A stretch of DNA of 16,344 nt from Clostridia bacterium (GTDB taxonomy: Bacteria > Bacillota > Clostridia > TANB77 > CAG-508), in the NCBI GenBank assembly GCA_022791735.1, contig JAAVZQ010000108.1, positions 1 to 16,344 on the forward strand, in the 5' to 3' direction. The notes under the pieces were generated by a model. The model was given only the letters and a program-made list of their open reading frames with translations. It searched no databases and was not told the origin of the DNA. Made by a program: the position numbers and the translations under genes. Shown in pieces: positions 7,521 to 15,412 of the stretch (the stretch's first letter is position 1; each line of letters starts with the position of its first letter).

Positions 7521-8316
7521 TTATTGTTTCAATTTTCTTCTTACGTATTCATATATAATAACCCCTGTTGCAATTCCCGCATTCAAGCTTTCTGTCTTAC
7601 CAAGCATAGGAATTTTTGTCTTCAAATCCGCTACATCCAAAATCTCTTTTGAAACCCCTTTTGCTTCATTTCCAATAACTATTACTTTTTTATTATAATC
7701 CATTTCATATATATTTTCTGTACCTGCAAGTGAAGTCGCAACAACTTTATACTTGTGCTTCTTCATATTTTTTAAAGTCTCCACCAAATCTTCTGCTTCA
7801 ATTACTTTAACTCTAAAAATCGCCCCCATAGTAGAACGCACAACTTTTGGATTATATGCATCTACGCTTGTCTTTGATATAACAAGTTGACTAAGCCCTG
7901 CACTATCTACAGTTCTTAAAATTGTTCCTAAATTTCCGTGGATCTTGTATTCCGTCAAGTACAATAATTATATCATCATTATAATTTATCTTTTCCTCTC
8001 CATTTTCCTTTTCAATTATTGCAAGCATACCTTGCGGATTTACTACATCAGTTAAAAGCCCAAATACCTTGCTTGAAACATAAATACACTCATATTTTGC
8101 GATTTGATACAAAAACTTTTGCTCTGTGCATCCCTCATCTTTTAAACAATCATCACACACAACAATTTGCTTGATATTTGCATTTTCTTCTATTGCTTCT
8201 TTAATCATTTTCATGCCTTCAATAATATATGTTCCTGTCAAGTCCCTATATTTCTTTTCTTTAAGCTTTCTTATATTTTTAATGGCTTCATTATCCTTAC
8301 TTGTAATAACTTGCAT
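7521..8316 (-). CDS. TrmH/SpoU-family RNA 2'-O-methyltransferase, decoded through a +1 shift at CGG
   Basis: SpoU methyltransferases bind SAM in a trefoil knot and methylate ribose 2'-OH in rRNA or tRNA. The N-terminal 100 residues form the L30e-like substrate-binding domain (KYRDLTGTYIIEGMKMIKEA). Read unshifted, it stops shortly after LDGIQDPRKFRNN. A +1 step at CGG codon 127 restores motif 1, DPGNLGTILRTVDSAG. Motif 2 (KVIVIGNEAKGVS) and motif 3 (IPMLGKTESLNAGIATG) follow in the new frame. The total is 264 residues, normal for the YsgA/RlmB-like group; the target RNA is not known. The ATG at 8314-8316 follows AAAGGAG at about 8 nt spacing. A second ATG-like start at 7962-7964 in the downstream frame has no role once the frame is joined. 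Confidence 0.92.
7935..7938 (-). other. +1 frameshift site CGGA in the TrmH/SpoU gene
   Basis: The frame reads GAT CCA CGG AAA TTT. Reading CCA (C)GGA AAT TTA GGA gives D-P-G-N-L-G, the most conserved motif of SpoU enzymes. This fixes both the shift point and the inserted residue (Gly) to the base. Confidence 0.9.
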
Positions 8317-8372
8317 TTCACAACTCCTTTATATAATAGTACTTTAACGATGTAATACGAATTCTATTTTTT

Positions 8373-11300
8373 TCAAACTCTTTCTAAGAAATCCTTTATC
8401 TGTTTTATTATAGCCCTATTTTCATCAATTTTGTATGTAATATATGGAAGTGCAGAAGGCGAAAATTTAATGGTATTTTTAAAAGTTTCAATTATCTTAC
8501 TTAAATTATCCATATTAAACTTATCTGGTAAAAAGTAAAATACAACACTTCCATGCCTTTGACTTATCTTATTTATTCCACTATTTCTGCACAAATTTTT
8601 AATTCTTGCAATCTCTAGTAAATTCTCTACTTCTTTTGGCATGCTTCCAAACCTATCAATAATTTCATCAGTTATATCCATTATTTCTTCTTCATTTTTA
8701 CATAAAGCAATATCTTGATAAATATTAATTTTCATATCACTATTTTCAATATAACTATCTGGTATATAGCTTGAAACATTTATGTCTATCTGAATATCTT
8801 CTATGTTTTCTTCCACTGGCAACTTACTACTTTGCATTTCGCGCATTACTTCATCTAAAAGTTTGCAATACATATCATAACCTACTTGCTCCATGTGTCC
8901 ATGTTGGAACTCTCCAACTATACTTCCTGCACCTCTTATCTCTAAATCCCTTATTGCAATCTTAAAACCAGAACCAAATTCTGTAAAATCTTTTATTGCT
9001 TTTAATCTTTTATCAGAAGCCTCTGACAAAAGCCTATCCCTTTTATAGGTTATATATGCAAATCCCTCTTTTGAACTTCTTCCTACTCTTCCTCTTATTT
9101 GATATAGCTGTGCTAAACCTAACCTATCCGCATTTTCTATAATTATTGTATTTGCATTTGGTATATCAATCCCAGACTCTAAAATAGTAGTACACACAAT
9201 TACATCAATCTCGTTTTTTGCAAAATCTAGCATTATGTTTTCTAATTCTTCTCCACTCATTTGCCCATGAGCAAATGCTACTCTTGCATCTGGCACAAGT
9301 TCTTCTACCTCTCTTTTTTTCTTTTCTATTCCCTCTACTTTATTGTATAAGTAAAATACTTGCCCATGTCTTTCAAGCTCTTTTGTTATTGCTTCTCTTA
9401 CAACTTCCCTGTCATACTCTAATACATAAGTTCTAACTGGCTTTCTATCTTGTGGTGGCTCATATATTACAGACATATCTCTTACACCTACAATTGATAA
9501 GTGCAATGTTCTCGGGATTGGTGTTGCTGTCATTGTCAAAACATCAACACTTGTTTTCATCTCTTTTATCTTTTCTTTATCCTTAACACCAAATCTATGC
9601 TCTTCATCAATTATCAAAAATCCTAGGTCTTTAAACTGTACATCTTTACTTAAAAGTCTATGTGTACCAACAACAATGTCTATCTCTCCTAATTTTAATT
9701 TCTTTATAATCTCTGTTTGTTCTTTTTTGGTTTTAAATCTATTTAAAAGTTCTATCCTTATTGCAAATTTATTCATTCTTTCTTTAAAGCTTTCATACTG
9801 TTGTTCTGCAAGAATTGTTGTCGGAACAAGATAACAAACCTGTTTTCCACTCATGCATGCTTTAAATGCTGCACGTATTGCAACTTCTGTCTTTCCATAG
9901 CCAACATCCCCACATAGTAGCCTATCCATTGGTTTTGGCCTTTCCATATCTTGTTTTACTTCTTCTATACATCTTAATTGGTCTTCTGTTTCTGTGTATG
10001 GAAAAGTATCTTCAAATTCCTTTTGCCATGGAGTATCTTTTTCAAAAGCAAAGCCTTGTACCTTTTGCCTTACCGCATACAATTCTATTAAATTTTTTGC
10101 AATCTCCCTTAAATTTGACTTAACTTTATGCTTAGTATTTTCCCAATCTTTACCTCCAAGTTTATTAACCTTTGGAGCTTTTTCTCCTCCACCTATATAT
10201 TTTCTAATACTATCTAATGAATCCGTTGGAATATATAAAATATCCTCACCTGAATATTTTATTTTAATATAATCTTTTGTAATATTATCTGCGTTAATTG
10301 TGTTTACTCCTAAGTATTCCCCTATTCCATGTTTTCTATGTACTACATAATCTCCGTACTTTTAAATCACTAAAAGTTATTTTTTCTGCTTCTCTAAATT
10401 CATTTGACACTCTAGTTCTTGGTTTATATGTTTTCTTTTCTTTTTCTTGTTTTGTAATTTCTAAAAATTTATCATCTATTTGTTTTATATCTTCATATTT
10501 AAAAGTAATAGTATTTTCTTTGCCCTGTGCAATATCTTGAAAATCTAATTCTACTATTTGAAAGTTCGCTGTTTGACCTAAAAGCTGCTCTATGTTATAC
10601 ATATTTTCTAAAATATATGGCACATTTTTTTCTTTTTCTATTAAATCCTTTATCAAAAAAACGTTATCATTTAAAATATTTTCTGACCTTAAACTAATTT
10701 TGTTTAATTCATCAAAAACTATAATTGCACTTTCACTAAGATATTCTATAATACTGCCATTTGGCTCTTTTTCTATCTCCTCTGTAATCGGAAAAATTTG
10801 AACTTGATTTACGTTCTCAGTTGACCTCTGACTAGAAATATCAAAGTATCTTATCTGATCTACCTCGTCCCCAAAAAACTCAATTCTAATGCCATTTTTG
10901 TTCGAAATAGCTATATCTAAAATATCTCCACGCACACTAAATGTACCCTTGCCTTCCACCATGTCACATCTTTCATAGCCAAGGTATACTAACTTCTCTT
11001 TTATCTCCTCTAAATTATATTCCTTTGCAACTAATACTTTTAATATACTGTTTTTCATTTGCTTTTTTGTAAGTATTGGTTGCATTAGAGTTTCTATACT
11101 TAATACTGTAATTTCTGCTTCATTATTAAATAGCTTAACTATGCCATCAATCCTTTGATATAATATATCTCTACTTTGCACATCATAGTCATATGTAATA
11201 ATATCTTTTTTAGGTATATATGTTACTTTGGTATCCATATTCTTTAAGTCTCTATGTAATTTTTGCGCTTGAAGTTCATTATATGTAACAAGCAAAACCA

Positions 11301-11454
11301 TTCTTTTAGCACTTTCTCTAGTAAATGCTGTAATGCATGATTTAGATACGTCACTTAAGCCCAATATTGTTATTGGGCTTACTTTATTTTTTAGATTTTC
11401 TGTGTAATCTGTTACCTCTTTCAAACTCAAAAGTTTTTCAGTAATTTCTTTCAC
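8373..11454 (-). CDS. mfd: Transcription-repair coupling factor Mfd, decoded through a +1 shift at CGG
   Basis: Mfd removes RNA polymerase stalled at DNA lesions and recruits UvrA. The start is GTG (11452-11454) after GAGGT. The N-terminal UvrB-like module includes YERCDMVEGKGTFSVRGDILD. A +1 step at CGG codon 367 gives SDLKV-GDYVVHRKHGIGEYLGV, the RNA polymerase-interacting domain, which is open through to the motor. Helicase motifs are Walker A GDVGYGKTEVA, DEEHRFG, TATPIPRTL and QLYQIRGRVGRS; the C-terminal inhibitory domain follows. The total is about 1026 residues against roughly 1150-1180 in relatives I recall. The loss is all in the N-terminal half: the segment after ITEEIEKEPNG and much of the D3 region between ITFKYEDIKQ and KTYKPRTRVS. 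This looks like a natural shortening because the frame is intact. Confidence 0.95.
10353..10356 (-). other. +1 frameshift site CGGA in mfd
   Basis: The frame reads AAA GTA CGG AGA TTA and ends at TAG 10336-10338. Reading GTA (C)GGA GAT TAT GTA gives LKV-G-DYVVH, the family motif at the start of the RNA polymerase-interacting domain. The next 660 codons are open in the new frame. CGG is absent from the phase of the remaining roughly 1025 codons. Confidence 0.9.
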
Positions 11455-11488
11455 TTTAAGTTACCTCACACGGTATTTATTTTAGCAC

Positions 11489-11538
11489 AAAAAACTAGCT
11501 TTAGCAAGAGGCAGGGTGCATTTTTGTGTTTTGCCTCT
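11489..11538 (-). terminator. Possible terminator after the toxin-antitoxin operon
   Basis: On the minus strand AGAGGCA (11538-11532) can pair with TGCCTCT (11513-11507). A run of six T follows at 11494-11489. The loop is long and the T-run is not directly next to the stem, so this is only a candidate. Confidence 0.3.
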
Positions 11539-11563
11539 CTTCTGTTAATTTCTCCAGTATCTT

Positions 11564-11947
11564 CTATTTTTTTCCTGGATTATTTAACTCATATTGTATA
11601 TTATTATTTATTTTATGGGATGCTGTTTTTGATACTAATTTGTGATTTATTGAATTTCTTATAATCTTCTTATCTTTTGCTGGAACTACTTGTAATGTAT
11701 AACCAATAGCATATAAATATTTTATCATTGTTTGCATAGTAGGAGAATGTGTGCCACTTTCAATCCTTGCAACTACACTTTGTGTTAGTCCACTTTTCTT
11801 ACTTATTTCTGCTTGTGTAATTTGTTCCTTTTTTCTTGCTTCAATAGTTGCTTGTATTATTTCATTTTCAATTCTTATTTCTTCTTCTTGTTCTGGTGTT
11901 ATATTTAGTTCTTTTCTAAATTCTTTCCAAGTTTTAAATTTGTCCAT
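11564..11947 (-). CDS. HigA-like antitoxin, XRE-family helix-turn-helix
   Basis: The 127-residue protein has a helix-turn-helix of the Cro/C1 type at about 43-90, with QAEISKKSGLTQSVVARIESG, then SPTMQTMIKYLYAIGYTLQVVP. That ending is typical of antitoxins paired with Gp49/HigB toxins. The extra C-terminal 30 residues are rich in Asn and Lys and unlike the core. Its ATG (11945-11947) overlaps the toxin stop by one base, so translation is coupled. It should bind and neutralise the toxin and repress the operon at the palindrome 12322-12343. Confidence 0.88.
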   Translation of the reverse strand: MDKFKTWKEFRKELNITPEQEEEIRIENEIIQATIEARKKEQITQAEISKKSGLTQSVVARIESGTHSPTMQTMIKYLYAIGYTLQVVPAKDKKIIRNSINHKLVSKTASHKINNNIQYELNNPGKK

Positions 11948-12303
11948 TATACACCACTCCTTTTTATATAATCCTTTAATAATCTTTTAGCTTTTTCAAT
12001 CTCTTTTCTAGGTGTTTTTTGTGTATTTTTCGTAAATACACTTAATAATATAAATTTATTATTATACCAACTAGTGAATAATATTCTATCTCGTATTGGT
12101 CTTAACTCCCATATATCACTATCTATATGTTTTATATAAGGCTCTCCAAGGGTTAACCCATACATGCTTAAATTATCGATATAAGATGTAATCTTTTTTA
12201 ATTTTATATTATTATCTTTGCTCGGGTTATTTTGCAACTGTTTTAAGTATTCTTGCAATTCACTTTTTCCGTTTTTATCTTCGTACATTATTATATCATA
12301 CAT
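11947..12303 (-). CDS. HigB/Gp49-like RelE-superfamily toxin
   Basis: The 118-residue protein matches phage Gp49-like HigB toxins: SDIWELRPIRDRILF followed by KFILLSVFTKNTQKTPRKEIEKAKRLLKDYIKR. Toxins of this group cut mRNA on the ribosome. The toxin gene precedes the antitoxin, the usual higBA order. The ATG at 12301-12303 follows AAAGGAAG. An arginine in RPIRDR is encoded by CGA, showing that CGA is an ordinary sense codon here. It has no in-frame CGG. Confidence 0.88.
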   Translation of the reverse strand: MYDIIMYEDKNGKSELQEYLKQLQNNPSKDNNIKLKKITSYIDNLSMYGLTLGEPYIKHIDSDIWELRPIRDRILFTSWYNNKFILLSVFTKNTQKTPRKEIEKAKRLLKDYIKRSGV

Positions 12304-12321
12304 TTATTATACTTCCTTTCT

Positions 12322-12350
12322 ATTATAGCATATTTGCTATAATACATCAA
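12322..12350 (-). promoter_or_regulatory. Promoter and palindromic operator of the higBA-like operon
   Basis: Bases 12322-12330 (ATTATAGCA) and 12335-12343 (TGCTATAAT) form a perfect 9-bp inverted repeat with a 4-bp centre. On the minus strand TTGATG (12350-12345), a 17-bp spacer and TATAAT (12327-12322) make a good sigma-A promoter, so the palindrome covers spacer and -10. This fits autorepression by the HTH antitoxin. Confidence 0.7.
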
Positions 12351-12552
12351 TATTTTTATAACAATAGCCCATAATTTTGCTATATATATGTTTTTGCTAC
12401 TTTCATCTATTTAAATTTTAAAATGTGATTTTTTATTTGGGTGATTCCCCAAAGATAATTTTTTGCTAATACTTAAGTTGTAATTTTAAAAAATTTGATT
12501 TTAAATATGCATATAATATATGACGCTTTTGATGAAATGTCAAGATAAATCG

Positions 12553-12559
12553 TTCGACA
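12553..12559 (-). promoter_or_regulatory. Possible Spo0A box upstream of the CotF-like operon
   Basis: TTCGACA is the complement of TGTCGAA, the consensus 0A box. It lies 90 nt upstream of the first coat gene. A 7-mer of this kind is expected about once or twice by chance in this window on both strands, so it is suggestive only. Two perfect copies occur and both are intergenic, next to sporulation-type genes. Confidence 0.35.
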
Positions 12560-12648
12560 TAAAAAGTAAAAAAGACATTTTGTATAATTTTTCATATATT
12601 GGGAAATAATTATTTTAGATTATATTAGGAAAGGAATGAGCCATAATT

Positions 12649-12822
12649 ATGACAAGTAAAGAATTATCATATGTTGAGGATGCTTTAGGACATGAAAAAT
12701 TTATGAAAACATGCAGTCAAAAAACTGCAACTGATTTAAAAGATACTCAGCTTTCAGGTTATATTGCAGAACTTGCAAACACTCATGAATGTTTATTTAA
12801 CAAATTTTTAAATTTATTATAA
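12649..12822 (+). CDS. Small spore coat-associated protein (CotF-related)
   Basis: This 57-residue protein starts MTSKELSYVEDALGHEKFM and ends in a hydrophobic NKFLNLL. It resembles the short partners of CotF-type coat proteins in Clostridia, which have a K/T-x-KEL-x-YVEDALGHEKF start. It has AGGAAAGGA upstream of the ATG. Its stop codon is at 12820-12822, and the next gene's ribosome binding site and ATG follow at once, so the two are one operon. It probably sits in the spore coat; no enzymatic role is expected. Confidence 0.8.
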   Translation: MTSKELSYVEDALGHEKFMKTCSQKTATDLKDTQLSGYIAELANTHECLFNKFLNLL

Positions 12823-12833
12823 TGGAGGTATTT

Positions 12834-13085
12834 ATGGAAGACAGAGATTTAATGGAAAAAGAATTATTAATTATTAAAGGTGTTTGCGACTTATATATGC
12901 ATGGAGCAATCGAGTCTACAACAGCTGAAGTTCACACCGCTTTCAAAGACGCACTTAATACATCTTTAGATATACAAAATAAACTATATAACTTAATGTC
13001 TGAAAAAGGCTGGTACAAAACATGCCCAGCAGAACAACCAAAAATTGATGCTGCAAAGCAAAAATATTCAAGTGGTTGTTGTTAG
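12834..13085 (+). CDS. CotF-family spore coat protein
   Basis: This 83-residue helical protein has the Coat_F pattern: LMEKELLIIKGVCDLYMHGAI, then AFKDALNTSLDIQNKLYNLMSEKGWY. The tail has CPAEQ and a terminal GCC pair of cysteines, suited to cross-linking in the coat. I chose the ATG at 12834 because GGAGG at 12824-12828 sits 5 nt before it. The ATG at 12822, which overlaps the previous stop, would place the Shine-Dalgarno inside the gene. It lies in an operon with the 57-residue partner and is followed by the large palindrome at 13100-13170, which may end transcription. Confidence 0.88.
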   Translation: MEDRDLMEKELLIIKGVCDLYMHGAIESTTAEVHTAFKDALNTSLDIQNKLYNLMSEKGWYKTCPAEQPKIDAAKQKYSSGCC

Positions 13086-13099
13086 ACTAGCATAAAAGA

Positions 13100-13170
13100 G
13101 AACGTTTGGGGACGGTTCCAAAAAGTTCCATTTTTTAATGTGAACCTTTTGGAACCGTCCCCAAACGTTC
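13100..13170. repeat. REP-like palindromic element with core GGGGACGGTTCC
   Basis: Bases 13100-13123 and 13147-13170 are perfect 24-bp inverted arms; the pairing extends imperfectly into the loop (AGTTC/GAAC). The GC-rich GGGGACGGTTCC core stands out from the AT-rich surroundings. Similar cores occur as dispersed palindromes in many Bacillota. It is probably a non-autonomous mobile or REP element that also acts as a terminator for the coat operon. Confidence 0.75.
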
Positions 13171-13177
13171 TTCTTAT

Positions 13178-13210
13178 TTCACTCTTGATGTTACATAGCT
13201 TGCCTTCTAA
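13178..13210 (-). pseudogene. C-terminal remnant ending SYVTSRVK, near-copy of the gene at 16204-16344
   Basis: Bases 13181-13202 match 16235-16256 at 21 of 22 positions. On the minus strand the first reads KASYVTSRVK then TAA, and the second encodes RYVTSRVK inside an open gene. A TAG lies just upstream of the first, so only the tail survives. It sits beside the palindrome 13100-13170, suggesting a rearrangement or insertion there. Confidence 0.4.
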
Positions 13211-13217
13211 GTATAGA

Positions 13218-13871
13218 CTATAAAAATTTCGTTAATATATGTGTTATTACTTCTTTAGGAGTATATTCTAATGCCATTCCGCTTTTTCTCGATTTTAAGT
13301 TTGTTGCCTTTATTATATTAGTTTTTATATTGTTTAGACTTTTATTATGGTTCTTCGCAATTACTGTATATATATTTTTCTGTAAATTATCTAATTTATC
13401 CCAACTATTAGCCTCATATATCAACATAATTGCCTCTAGCACGTAATATGTTCCTATATGTTTTAAATTATATCCCATATTGCTTAATTCTAGCAATATA
13501 TTATTCTTTATGTTACAATTTGCTATTCTATTATTTTTTATAATTTCTTTCAATAAATTACAAACACTTTCTATCTTATTCTCTTCTATTTGCACCTTTT
13601 GATAACTCTCATTTACTAATTTTATAAGCAGTTCTGTCTGACAAATAATAAGAAAATTTATCTTCTTTATTAATTCGTTTAATGTAAAGTCAAAATCCCT
13701 TATATCTAATATCAATAAATCTACATAATGTCGAGAAAGAATTTCTAACATTTCACTTTTTGTATTTGCAATATATTTTACATAAATTTCATTACACTGA
13801 CTTACTGTTGAATTTACTAATTGCTTTAAACTTAACATATCTTTACTAACAAATAATGCTTGAATACTCAT
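13218..13871 (-). CDS. Spo0A-like response regulator with degenerate receiver
   Basis: The 217-residue protein ends in a domain resembling the Spo0A DNA-binding domain: residues 121-217 include LLELSNMGYNLKHIGTYYVL, EAIMLIYE and YTVIAKNHNKSLNNIKTNI, with a helix-turn-helix at about 166-190. The N-terminal part resembles a shortened receiver. Asp56 in DLLILDIRD is at the position of the Spo0A phosphoacceptor, but the paired acidic residues near position 10 (only Asp11) and the distal Thr/Lys are not evident. It may act without phosphorylation. It starts at ATG 13869-13871, overlapping the anti-sigma stop by one base, and is the last gene of the ECF operon. It could bind the 0A box at 15414-15420. 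It is a paralogue, not Spo0A itself. Confidence 0.68.
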   Translation of the reverse strand: MSIQALFVSKDMLSLKQLVNSTVSQCNEIYVKYIANTKSEMLEILSRHYVDLLILDIRDFDFTLNELIKKINFLIICQTELLIKLVNESYQKVQIEENKIESVCNLLKEIIKNNRIANCNIKNNILLELSNMGYNLKHIGTYYVLEAIMLIYEANSWDKLDNLQKNIYTVIAKNHNKSLNNIKTNIIKATNLKSRKSGMALEYTPKEVITHILTKFL

Positions 13872-14830
13872 TACTTATTATTTCCCCTTACTTGATAACT
13901 ATCTAAATCAGGTATTTCAACATCTTCTTCCATAACATTTCCTATGTTAAGTGTAAAAATTTTTTCGTAAAAATATTTTCCAAAAATTTCACTTCTTTCC
14001 TTTAATACATAACTATTTTCTTTGTCTATCCAAATCTCGGTATATCCTGTACTATTATGTTGTATTCTTAGCACATTGCAATTTCTTTCTTTATAAATTT
14101 CTGTTCTTGCTTCTATGGTAGTTTTAGATATTAGATTATTTATTATTCCAAAATCTCTTCCATAAGTATTAGTATACTCATAAAAACCTTCAAACTCATT
14201 TTCTTTCATTTCTACAGTATATGGTTCTATTCTGTTTAATGTGTTGGTATCTATTACTGCTGTTTTCGTATCTTCATATACTTTTACTAACTTATCCGAA
14301 TTGATAGAACCATAAAAAATATAGTTTGGATTAACAAGTTCATTATTTGTAATATAAGAACTATTTTCTTTTTTATAATTTCCATCTTTATAATAAATTT
14401 TTGTAGAATGATACCTTTGTGCTTCTGTACTATAATTTATCTCATATTCTTCTATATTTAATGAATAATTTTCTGCTTTTTTTAAATCTTGAATAGTATT
14501 AAAGCTTCTTTTTAATATGCAATTGTTGTACACGTATTTTATAATAATACCTATAAATACAGTCATTATAATTAACAGTAATAGAATTGTAATACTTCTT
14601 AGTTTTAACATTTTCTTTCTATACTTCTTTAGAGAATCTACCTCATGTTCTTCTTCCATCTTTTTTCTCTTTTTCATATTATTATTATTTTTTTGTAACA
14701 TTTCTAATATCTGCTTACAATTTTCGCAATTCTCTACATGATTATGTATAATTTCTTTTGTTTGATTGCTTGAAAGATTTTCAACATAACTTGGTAACAA
14801 ATCTTTAATGATCTCACATTCTTTCTCCAT
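13871..14830 (-). CDS. Zinc-finger membrane anti-sigma factor
   Basis: The 319-residue protein begins with a ZAS-type domain, C5 and H31-VEN-C35-EN-C38 (HxxxCxxC), which holds ECF sigma factors in an inactive complex. A lysine-rich linker leads to one transmembrane helix (about 80-100). The outer domain of some 215 residues is mostly beta-rich, with many Tyr and Asn, and resembles lipoprotein-like sensor regions (NCNVLRIQHNSTGYTEIWID). It starts 1 nt after the sigma gene stop, preceded by AAAGGAGG, which supports coupled expression. The signal sensed is unknown. Confidence 0.85.
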   Translation of the reverse strand: MEKECEIIKDLLPSYVENLSSNQTKEIIHNHVENCENCKQILEMLQKNNNNMKKRKKMEEEHEVDSLKKYRKKMLKLRSITILLLLIIMTVFIGIIIKYVYNNCILKRSFNTIQDLKKAENYSLNIEEYEINYSTEAQRYHSTKIYYKDGNYKKENSSYITNNELVNPNYIFYGSINSDKLVKVYEDTKTAVIDTNTLNRIEPYTVEMKENEFEGFYEYTNTYGRDFGIINNLISKTTIEARTEIYKERNCNVLRIQHNSTGYTEIWIDKENSYVLKERSEIFGKYFYEKIFTLNIGNVMEEDVEIPDLDSYQVRGNNK

Positions 14831-14831
14831 A

Positions 14832-15296
14832 CTATTTTAATTCCTCCTTTAATTTCATTTTCCCCCTATAAAAAGTTATTCTAGCCCATACCTCAGTTTG
14901 TCCTAATATATTTCCTATTTCCTTAAAAGATAACTCTCCTTTTATTCTAAGAATAAAAACTTCTTTAGTCTTTTCATCTAATTTATGTATCTGTTTATAT
15001 AAATCCAGCATCTCATCTTTATTATCTATATCATTTTCTATAATATAATTTTCTAACTCATTATCAATAGATATTAATGTTATTTGTTTTTCCTTCTTTA
15101 TATAATCTATCCATGTATTTTTTGCTATTCGGCATAACCAAACATTAACACTACAATCATTTCTAAATTTTTTAATTCCTTTTATAGCTTTATAAAAAGT
15201 TTCTTGGGTTAACTCTTCAGCAATATCTTGATTGTTACACAAACTTAGTAAATATTTATATACTTTTTTTGAATGTGCTAAATATATTTCATCCAT
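14832..15296 (-). CDS. ECF-type RNA polymerase sigma factor
   Basis: The 154-residue sigma-70 family protein has region 2 (MDEIYLAHSKKVYKYLLSL, then AEELTQETFYKAIKGIKKFR and NVWLCRIAKNTWIDYIKK) and region 4 (LDEKTKEVFILRIKGELSFKEIGNILGQTEVWARITFYRGKMKL). I chose ATG 15294-15296 because AAAGGGAG lies 8 nt upstream. An upstream in-frame start at 15324 would add ten residues that do not fit the family. It heads a three-gene operon with its anti-sigma factor and a Spo0A-like regulator. It is divergent from the secreted-protein gene at 15534, a likely target. Confidence 0.92.
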   Translation of the reverse strand: MDEIYLAHSKKVYKYLLSLCNNQDIAEELTQETFYKAIKGIKKFRNDCSVNVWLCRIAKNTWIDYIKKEKQITLISIDNELENYIIENDIDNKDEMLDLYKQIHKLDEKTKEVFILRIKGELSFKEIGNILGQTEVWARITFYRGKMKLKEELK

Positions 15297-15412
15297 ATTT
15301 TTAACTCCCTTTACTATTAAAGACATCTTTTTATTTAAATTCGTTACAAAAAATATTTTTTCTATCTAATTTTTTTAAATTTCAGTTATCTTTTGTTATT
15401 TTTTTATAAATC

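Larger units (their letters stand above)
12304..12648. other. Intergenic region between divergent toxin-antitoxin and spore coat operons
   Basis: This 345-base gap is very AT-rich. It holds the toxin promoter and operator (12322-12350), a small hairpin TTTGGG-TGATTC-CCCAAA at 12436-12453 followed by a T-run at 12458-12463, a Spo0A-box match at 12553-12559, and the coat-gene ribosome binding site AGGAAAGGA at 12627-12635. TATAAT at 12583-12588 could serve the coat operon but has no good -35. I see no coding sequence in it. Confidence 0.6.

Noticed and set aside
7962..7964. Separate second methyltransferase gene starting at 7964
   Set aside because: The downstream frame lacks a substrate-binding domain and ribosome binding site, and motif 1 is complete only when the two frames are joined at the CGG.
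10221..10230. CGGA at 10222-10225 in mfd as another shift site
   Set aside because: It is read as ACG GAT in phase (IPTDSLDS), so CGG is not a codon here. Similar out-of-phase cases at 174-177, 1020-1023, 2079-2082, 2914-2917, 4216-4219, 4663-4666, 7576-7579, 7627-7630, 9127-9130, 10072-10075, 12268-12271, 13278-13281 and 14295-14298 show no frame break.
555..11454. Explaining the broken genes as sequencing or assembly errors
   Set aside because: Random indels would fall at varied contexts, mostly homopolymers, with both gains and losses. All seven are an apparent single C gain creating an in-frame CGG, and none falls in the many long A or T runs. Resequencing would still be the decisive check.
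12822..13085. ATG 12822 as start of the CotF-like gene
   Set aside because: The GGAGG at 12824-12828 would be inside the gene; ATG 12834 has correct spacing.
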